Source: Bacteroidales bacterium (lineage in GTDB: Bacteria > Bacteroidota > Bacteroidia > Bacteroidales > UBA4181). From it: a DNA stretch of 6,742 nucleotides. The notes under the pieces were generated by a model that saw nothing but the letters and a program-made list of their open reading frames with translations, was not told where the DNA came from and made no database searches. Below, one piece after another: positions 1 to 3,461 of the stretch; the stretch's first letter is position 1; each line of letters opens with the position of its first letter. The stretch lies in the NCBI GenBank assembly GCA_031287245.1, contig JAITTD010000099.1, positions 1 to 6,742 on the forward strand. The letters are read 5' to 3'. Both the position numbers and the translations under genes were made by a program.

Positions 1-1
1 A

Positions 2-859
2 GTTGCCACCGTAGTAGAAGGTAAAGTGACAGCAGTAGCGACAGGCACAGCCACCATTACGGTGACCACCACCGATGGCAACAAAAAGGCTACCTGTGAA
101 GTTACGGTAACCGCTGCCACCGTTGCCGTTACGGGCGTGACGCTCAGCGAAACGACCTTGGATCTATTGGTAGGCGCAAACGCCACGCTGATAGCCACAG
201 TAGCCCCAGAAGAAGCCACCAACCCAACCGTATCGTGGGAAAGTAGCGATGTGAACATTGCCACTGTGGACAACAATGGTAAAGTGACCGCCATAAATGT
301 TGGCGATGCCACCATCACGGTGACCACTGCCAGCGGCAACAAAAAGGCTGCCTGCAAAGTGACGGTTACTCCCGTTGCCGTTACGGACGTAACGCTCAAC
401 AAAACGACATTGGATCTATTGGTAGGCGCAAACGCCACGCTCACCGCAACTGTAGCCCCCAATAACGCCACTGACAAAACGGTAACATGGGAAAGCAGCA
501 ACACAAGCGTTGCCACTGTTAGCAGTAGCGGCGTTGTAACGGCTGTAGCGGAAGGCACTGCTACCATTACCGCCACAGCGGGTGACAAAACCGCCTCCTG
601 CGCGGTAACCGTAACTCCCGTAGCCGTTACAGGCGTAACGCTCAACAAAACGACATTGGCGGTAGCGAAAGGCGCAAACGCCACGCTCATCGCCACCGTT
701 TTGCCTGCCAATGCCACTGACAAAACGGTGACATGGGAAAGCAGCAACACATGGATTGCCACTGTTAGCAGTAGCGGCGTTGTAACGCCTGTGCTGGAAG
801 GCTTTGCCACCATTACCGCCACGGCGGGCGACAAAACTGCCACCTGCGAAGTTACGGTA
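2..859 (+). repeat. Array of BIG2-coding tandem repeats (one partial, three full)
   Basis: The units are about 240-250 bp: partial 2-121, then 122-373, 374-619 and 620-859. Units 3 and 4 are nearly identical at the DNA level over long blocks. Both carry the same run coding for VTLNKTTL, the same GANATL block, and the same DKTVTWESSNT and ATVSSSGVVT blocks. This suggests recent duplication or homogenisation. Unit 2 is more diverged and has two extra residues (TTASGNKKA in place of TAGDKTA). Repeat number is likely to vary between strains. Confidence 0.85.
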
Positions 860-1432
860 TATGACCCTGTTAATGAAGACGGCGTAGTGATAAACGGCGT
901 GAAATGGGCAACCCGCAATGTAGATGCCCCCGGCACCTTTGCTGCCACGCCCGATGCCTACGGTATGTTCTACCAGTGGAATAGAAACATTGGTTGGAGT
1001 TCTACCAACCCAAGGATAAATTCCAATGGCGGCACTACTTGGGACAGCACTTCTCCAACCGGCGATGCTTGGGCGCCAGATAACGATCCCTCTCCCGACG
1101 GCTGGCGCATACCTACATTGGAAGAGCAGCAAACATTGCTTGATACCGATAATGTAGAATCTCAATGGGTAACAGGATCTCTAAAGGGATGGTTATTTAC
1201 CGACAAAACCTCCGGAGCCAGTCTTTTCCTGCCCGCCGCCGGCTACCGCTACTACGACGATGGTAGGTTGTACAACGCAGGCACGTCCGGCTACTATTGG
1301 AGCAGTACGGCGAACAGCGCTTATAACAACGTCTACTACCACTACCTGCACTTCGACAGCAGCAGCGGCGCCGACTGCCTCAGCACCAGATACCGCACGA
1401 ACGGCTTCCCCGTGCGTTGCGTGGCAGAATAG
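2..1432 (+). CDS. BIG2-repeat protein with C-terminal FISUMP domain, 5' end outside window
   Basis: Likely an exported, cell-surface or secreted adhesin-like protein; no enzymatic function is evident. The frame is open from base 2, and the first residues (VATVVEGKVTAVATGTATIT) are already inside an Ig-like fold, so the real start and any signal peptide lie upstream. From GTG at 26 (numbered residue 1), a partial BIG2 repeat ends near residue 32. Three complete BIG2 repeats follow (about 33-116, 117-198, 199-279), each with the pattern VAVTGVTL...L..G....L.ATV.P..AT...V.WESS...ATV...G.VTA...G.ATIT. Residues 285-468 form a FISUMP domain (TIGR02145-like): NGVKWATRNVD, YGMFYQWN, DGWRIPTLEE, LFLPAAGYR, GYYWSST and the terminal NGFPVRCV. 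The BIG2 units probably act as a stalk presenting this C-terminal, C-type-lectin-like domain. Codon use changes sharply in the last 63 codons (see findings). An intrinsic terminator follows the stop. Confidence 0.88.
   Translation, partial: VATVVEGKVTAVATGTATITVTTTDGNKKATCEVTVTAATVAVTGVTLSETTLDLLVGANATLIATVAPEEATNPTVSWESSDVNIATVDNNGKVTAINVGDATITVTTASGNKKAACKVTVTPVAVTDVTLNKTTLDLLVGANATLTATVAPNNATDKTVTWESSNTSVATVSSSGVVTAVAEGTATITATAGDKTASCAVTVTPVAVTGVTLNKTTLAVAKGANATLIATVLPANATDKTVTWESSNTWIATVSSSGVVTPVLEGFATITATAGDKTATCEVTVYDPVNEDGVVINGVKWATRNVDAPGTFAATPDAYGMFYQWNRNIGWSSTNPRINSNGGTTWDSTSPTGDAWAPDNDPSPDGWRIPTLEEQQTLLDTDNVESQWVTGSLKGWLFTDKTSGASLFLPAAGYRYYDDGRLYNAGTSGYYWSSTANSAYNNVYYHYLHFDSSSGADCLSTRYRTNGFPVRCVAE
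1241..1425 (+). other. Candidate DGR-type variable region at the 3' end of the FISUMP gene
   Basis: Codons 406-468 (numbering from GTG at 26) have C in third position in 42 of 63 cases, against 20 of 68 in the preceding 68 codons. Among Tyr, Asn, Asp, His, Phe and Cys codons, 23 of 26 end in C, against 12 of 27 in codons 282-405. Residues around 434-457 are mostly Asn, Tyr, His, Asp, Ser, Cys, Leu or Thr encoded by NNC, as expected if an AAC-rich template had been mutated at adenines. Bases 1403-1425, coding for the conserved GFPVRCV end, contain no adenine, resembling an initiation-of-mutagenic-homology tract. No template repeat, reverse transcriptase or accessory gene is in this window, so the call is inference. 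Confidence 0.4.
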
Positions 1433-1458
1433 GTTCGACTATTTAAAATTGAAATTGC

Positions 1459-1486
1459 AGAGACGGGGGCGCCCGTCTCTTTTTTT
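1459..1486 (+). terminator. Rho-independent terminator after the FISUMP gene
   Basis: A perfect 9-bp stem, AGAGACGGG (1459-1467) with CCCGTCTCT (1472-1480), encloses a 4-nt loop (GGCG). A run of seven T residues follows (1480-1486). It lies 26 bp after the stop codon at 1432. The same hairpin geometry (GC-rich stem, tetraloop, just 3' of a variable region) is also used as a target-recognition cruciform by some diversity-generating retroelements; the T run makes terminator function the simpler reading. Confidence 0.88.
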
Positions 1487-1715
1487 GGTTTCACATCATC
1501 GCCCTGAAAGATCCGTTGGGGCTTCCGAAAAGACGCAAATTCCGGTCATTGGGCGTTGTCCAATGCTCTTTCAGAGCCTGTCATTCGTAATTTTTAATTG
1601 AATTGAATCTCGAAATTTTGATCTGCTCAGCCAATACAAGCAAGCACATGCTTCCGAATATGGAATAGAGCGCATGGGCGTTTTGCATTAAGCTGCGCGT
1701 TGCCCCTGAAAGTTT
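1487..1715. other. Intergenic region without a recognised gene; small hairpins
   Basis: No convincing coding frame is seen between the terminator and the promoter of the next module. The stretch holds a hairpin CATTGG (1547-1552) / CCAATG (1560-1565), directly followed by a second small hairpin GCTCT (1565-1569) / AGAGC (1573-1577). An outer inverted repeat CTGAAAGA (1504-1511) / TCTTTCAG (1567-1574) is also present. CCCTGAAAG occurs again near 1704. It could be a degenerate mobile-element remnant or a structured transcript; nothing decides between these. Confidence 0.4.
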
Positions 1716-1737
1716 TCAATGAAAAATTGCTCATTGA
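1716..1737. promoter_or_regulatory. Inverted repeat over the -33 region, candidate operator
   Basis: TCAATGA (1716-1722) and TCATTGA (1731-1737) form a perfect 7-bp inverted repeat with an 8-bp spacer. It brackets the TTG proposed as the -33 element of the promoter for the two-gene module. A dyad in this position suits repression by a module-encoded regulator, as in many autoregulated toxin-antitoxin operons. The function is inferred. Confidence 0.4.
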
Positions 1738-1756
1738 CAGAAAAGTCGTATCTTTG
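1727..1756 (+). promoter_or_regulatory. Bacteroidota-type promoter for the GNAT module
   Basis: A perfect TAnnTTTG -7 element (TATCTTTG, 1749-1756) is preceded by TTG at 1727-1729 with a 19-bp spacer, matching the Bacteroidota sigma-ABfr promoter pattern. Transcription would start near 1763, giving a leader of about 14 nt before the ATG at 1777. Confidence 0.72.
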
Positions 1757-1776
1757 TGCCGGACTTAAATAAATGA

Positions 1777-1947
1777 ATGATGGCAATACCTGTAAGAGGC
1801 ATACCCGTCTTGGAAGGCGAGGTTGCAGAAAGATTTGAAAGAGAAAGGAAAAAAGCAGAGCGTGAACGCGGAACTATCAAGTTTTCGCAGGAAACGATAG
1901 ATAGTTTTAAAAAAATAATGGAAAAATCTCGAAAAAATTTCATTTGA
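1777..1947 (+). CDS. Small charged protein upstream of GNAT, putative antitoxin
   Basis: A 56-residue protein that I cannot assign to a named family. It starts at either of two adjacent ATGs (1777 or 1780), about 14-17 nt from the predicted transcription start, and stops at TGA 1945-1947. The N-terminus, MAIPVRGIPVLEGEVAERF, is fairly hydrophobic and compact. Residues 18-31 are a dense charged segment rich in Glu, Arg and Lys, likely helical, and a Lys-rich C-terminus (KKIMEKSRKNF) follows. The GNAT gene begins 9 bp after the stop, so the two are almost certainly co-transcribed. Size, charge, order and spacing match an antitoxin preceding its toxin. It lacks an evident ribbon-helix-helix domain, which antitoxins of known TacAT/AtaRT-type systems carry, so the pairing is inferred from context. 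Confidence 0.68.
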   Translation: MMAIPVRGIPVLEGEVAERFERERKKAERERGTIKFSQETIDSFKKIMEKSRKNFI

Positions 1948-1956
1948 TTGGGTATT

Positions 1957-2574
1957 ATGGGATTATTGGAGAGATGTACTATATTTCCGCTCAATAACGA
2001 GACTATATCGCAATGTCAGCCTTTTAGTTGTGGCGACAAGGATTTGGACGATTTTTTTCACAACGATACAGATAATTATTACCAACAATTATTGGGAAAG
2101 TCGTATTGTTATCGTTTAGATGAAGACCCGTCAATCATTGTTTGCGCTTTTACTCTGGCAAATGCGAGCATGGATGTCAGGCTTTTGCCCAATAGCAGAA
2201 AGAAAAAAGTAACAGCGCTCATCCCCCATGTAAAAAGTTTTGATTCCTATCCTGCTTTTTTGATTTGCCGATTGGGCGTAAATATAGACTTTCGCAAGCA
2301 AAAGATAGGCTCGGAACTGATGAAACTCATAAAAGTATGGGTTCTAACTCCCGAAATTATCGGCGGTTGCCGCTATATCGTTGTCGATGCTTACAACAAT
2401 GAAGCCACAAGGCGGTATTATGCAGCCAACAATTTTACCGATGTTTTTTCTACCGAACAGCAGGAAAAAGACTATCTGGGCATGCCGCCCGAAAAAGAAC
2501 TGAAAACAAGGCTGATGTATTTTGACCTAATCCGTCTGACAAGCAAGAATAGAGAAAAGCATTTTTTGTCTTGA
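1957..2574 (+). CDS. GNAT-family N-acetyltransferase, putative toxin of a TA-like module
   Basis: A 205-residue protein with the layout of the GNAT fold and predicted to use acetyl-CoA. ATG at 1957 (MGLLERCTIFPL) is preferred to in-frame TTG at 1948, which directly abuts the upstream stop. The start region PLNNETISQCQPFSCGDKDLDDFF is typical of the GNAT subgroup found beside small partner genes, where members acetylate aminoacyl-tRNA. Motif A is in RLGVNIDFRKQKIGSELM (residues 105-122); the expected R-x-x-G-x-G reads R113-K-Q-K-I-G118, so the first glycine is lysine. The later VVDAYNNEATRRYYAANNF (142-160) matches the GNAT motif B region, and Tyr154 or Tyr155 is the likely general-acid position. 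Toxin activity is inferred; a housekeeping acetyltransferase remains possible. Its stop codon lies inside a short tandem repeat. Confidence 0.82.
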   Translation: MGLLERCTIFPLNNETISQCQPFSCGDKDLDDFFHNDTDNYYQQLLGKSYCYRLDEDPSIIVCAFTLANASMDVRLLPNSRKKKVTALIPHVKSFDSYPAFLICRLGVNIDFRKQKIGSELMKLIKVWVLTPEIIGGCRYIVVDAYNNEATRRYYAANNFTDVFSTEQQEKDYLGMPPEKELKTRLMYFDLIRLTSKNREKHFLS

Positions 2575-2599
2575 ACTATGATTTTTGTCTGAACTATGA
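2563..2599 (+). repeat. Short tandem duplication at the end of the GNAT gene
   Basis: TTTTTGTCTTGAACTATGA (2563-2581, 19 bp) is followed at once by TTTTTGTCTGAACTATGA (2582-2599, 18 bp), differing by one T. The first copy contains the GNAT stop codon (2572-2574). This looks like replication slippage. Confidence 0.8.
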
Positions 2600-2699
2600 T
2601 TTTTTTGATGAAAGGATTCGCATGATTTTTTTTATACCCCCCAAGGTCCCAAAAGGGTGGCACCCATAATTGTTAATTCTGTTATTATCAGATAATTGC

Positions 2700-2722
2700 T
2701 TAATGCAACAATGTTGCATTAA
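2700..2722. repeat. Perfect 10-bp inverted repeat with 3-nt centre
   Basis: TTAATGCAAC (2700-2709) pairs with GTTGCATTAA (2713-2722) around AAT. No T tract follows on either strand, so it is not a standard intrinsic terminator. It could be a protein-binding palindrome or a transcript-end hairpin shared by the convergent genes. Confidence 0.7.
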
Positions 2723-2730
2723 CGTAACTA

Positions 2731-2758
2731 ATTAATAATTAACCATTAATAATTAATC
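2731..2758. repeat. Two tandem 14-bp A/T-rich repeats
   Basis: ATTAATAATTAACC (2731-2744) is followed by ATTAATAATTAATC (2745-2758), which differ at one base. A partial ATTA follows before the tRNA 3' flank. Confidence 0.75.
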
Positions 2759-2767
2759 ATTATTTTG

Positions 2768-2839
2768 TAGCCCGTAGGAGAATCGAACTCCTATTTCAAG
2801 AATGAGAATCTTACGTCCTAACCGTTAGACGAACAGGCC
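2768..2839 (-). tRNA. tRNA-Glu(CTC)
   Basis: A complete 72-nt cloverleaf reads on the minus strand. The acceptor arm is GGCCTGT with ACGGGCT (G-T at the first pair, T-G at the fifth), and the discriminator is A. The D arm is GTCT/GGAC and the anticodon stem TAAGA/TCTTG around loop TTCTCAT. The variable loop is 4 nt, and the T arm is AGGAG-TTCGATT-CTCCT. The anticodon is CTC (plus-strand 2804-2806, gag), which decodes GAG as glutamate. The 3' CCA is not encoded (CAAA follows), so it must be added after transcription. It stands alone with its own promoter. The 3' end faces the TA/FISUMP side of the window. Confidence 0.96.
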
Positions 2840-2866
2840 TCCCTAATTTATTCACTAATACTTGGG

Positions 2867-2890
2867 TGCAAAATTACATGAAATTTTGCA
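2867..2890. repeat. 9-bp inverted repeat overlapping the tRNA promoter
   Basis: TGCAAAATT (2867-2875) and AATTTTGCA (2882-2890) are perfect arms around a 6-bp centre. The left arm contains most of the -7 element used on the minus strand. It may be a regulator site, a weak terminator for the upstream lipoprotein gene, or chance in AT-rich DNA. Confidence 0.6.
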
Positions 2891-2900
2891 GATTACCAAA
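2869..2900 (-). promoter_or_regulatory. Promoter of tRNA-Glu
   Basis: On the minus strand, TAATTTTG (2876-2869) matches the TAnnTTTG -7 element. TTTG (2900-2897) forms the -33 element, with a 20-bp spacer. Transcription would start near 2862, leaving a leader of about 23 nt before the tRNA 5' end at 2839. Confidence 0.65.
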
Positions 2901-2930
2901 CGTGACATGAAAAAAGTTTTTAACGTGTCG

Positions 2931-3362
2931 TTAGTCTTTTCTCAAAATATACATTTCTGCCCACTGTCCGGTAATTTCATCACCGTTCATATCTAATTGT
3001 TTCAGATAATTTTCGCCAACAAAGTATTGATTGGGAGCATTTTTAATGCCTTCCAGCGTAATGATCTGCCCGTTTTCGTTCCAAGAATAAACGCCTGTTT
3101 CTTTATACTCGGTTTTATTTTTTCCGAGATAAACCGTCTTTATCGAATAATCAGTATCCCCCAGAATAATGGTCGTTTCGATTCCCTCACAATCGGCGCA
3201 GGGTACCGTCCCTGAATACATTCCATAGTAATTGAGAGAGGTTCGAGACGTGTGCATGTCTGTAGCCTGAATATCTTCTGACTGTTTTGACGGCTGTTTA
3301 GCCGAATTTGAACAACCGAATACAGTTGCCGCAACTAAAAATAAACCAAAAATTTGCTTCAT
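2931..3362 (-). CDS. NlpE-like copper-resistance/envelope-stress lipoprotein
   Basis: A 143-residue predicted lipoprotein with an NlpE N-terminal-type domain (PF04170-like). Residues 1-17 are a lipoprotein signal peptide: basic start MKQ, hydrophobic core IFGLFLVAATV, and lipobox VFGC with Cys17 as the lipidated residue. Phe at -2 is slightly unusual. A polar linker (about 18-44) precedes the domain, which begins YYGMYSGTVPCADCEGIETTI. The C-x-x-C pair Cys55/Cys58 in PCADC is the hallmark NlpE motif, associated with metal sensing or disulfide formation. Later elements are TVYLGKN, GVYSWNENGQIITLEG and YLKQLDMNGDEITG. In E. coli NlpE signals to CpxAR and supports copper tolerance; here only the N-terminal-type domain exists, as is usual in Bacteroidota, and the role is unproven. 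It lies 99 bp downstream of ilvD on the same strand. Confidence 0.87.
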   Translation of the reverse strand: MKQIFGLFLVAATVFGCSNSAKQPSKQSEDIQATDMHTSRTSLNYYGMYSGTVPCADCEGIETTIILGDTDYSIKTVYLGKNKTEYKETGVYSWNENGQIITLEGIKNAPNQYFVGENYLKQLDMNGDEITGQWAEMYILRKD

Positions 3363-3414
3363 AACTTTTTTATAATTTAGAAATTAGAAAATAAAATATA
3401 CGAATAGGTATATA

Positions 3415-3444
3415 CAAAAGTTATGCCAAAGCGAGTAATATCAA
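3415..3444 (-). promoter_or_regulatory. Possible weak promoter of the NlpE-like gene
   Basis: On the minus strand TAACTTTTG (3423-3415) resembles TAnnTTTG with one extra T. TTG (3444-3442) lies 18 bp upstream of it. The 99-bp AT-rich gap after ilvD leaves room for independent initiation, but the match is imperfect and read-through from ilvD is equally possible. Confidence 0.3.
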
Positions 3445-3461
3445 CATCAAAAACGTTTCAA

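Larger units (their letters stand above)
2600..2767. other. AT-rich intergenic region between GNAT and tRNA-Glu
   Basis: This is convergent spacer between the plus-strand GNAT gene and the minus-strand tRNA. It contains a T tract (2626-2633) that may help end GNAT transcription but lacks a good preceding stem. It also contains a C/G-rich patch (2636-2664), a perfect palindrome (2700-2722) and a 14-bp A/T repeat (2731-2758). No coding frame is convincing. Confidence 0.55.

Noticed and set aside
2..859. CRISPR array
   Set aside because: The repeats are about 245 bp, in frame and protein coding, without short repeat-spacer periodicity.
416..1165. Minus-strand open frame of about 249 codons opposite the BIG2/FISUMP gene
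   Set aside because: It is antisense to a clearly recognised domain array, repeats in step with the BIG2 units, and resembles no protein family.
1260..1601. Plus-strand frame overlapping the end of the FISUMP gene
   Set aside because: Its composition (Thr/Ala/Arg rich) reflects reading NNC codons out of frame, and it runs through the terminator.
1433..1776. Template repeat or accessory gene of a diversity-generating retroelement right after the variable region
   Set aside because: No sequence here resembles 1241-1425, no adenine-rich copy is seen, and there is no coding frame for an Avd-like protein or reverse transcriptase.
1731..1994. Minus-strand frame of 87 codons over the small protein gene
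   Set aside because: It crosses the predicted promoter and is fully opposite the better supported 56-codon gene, which has promoter, spacing and operon context.
2472..2663. Minus-strand frame of 63 codons overlapping the GNAT end
   Set aside because: It is low-complexity, Lys/Ile rich and built partly from the tandem duplication, with no promoter or family resemblance.
2636..2664. G-rich minus-strand tract as a G-quadruplex or terminator
   Set aside because: Only three separate G runs are present, and the CCC-AAAA-GGG stem is just 3 bp.
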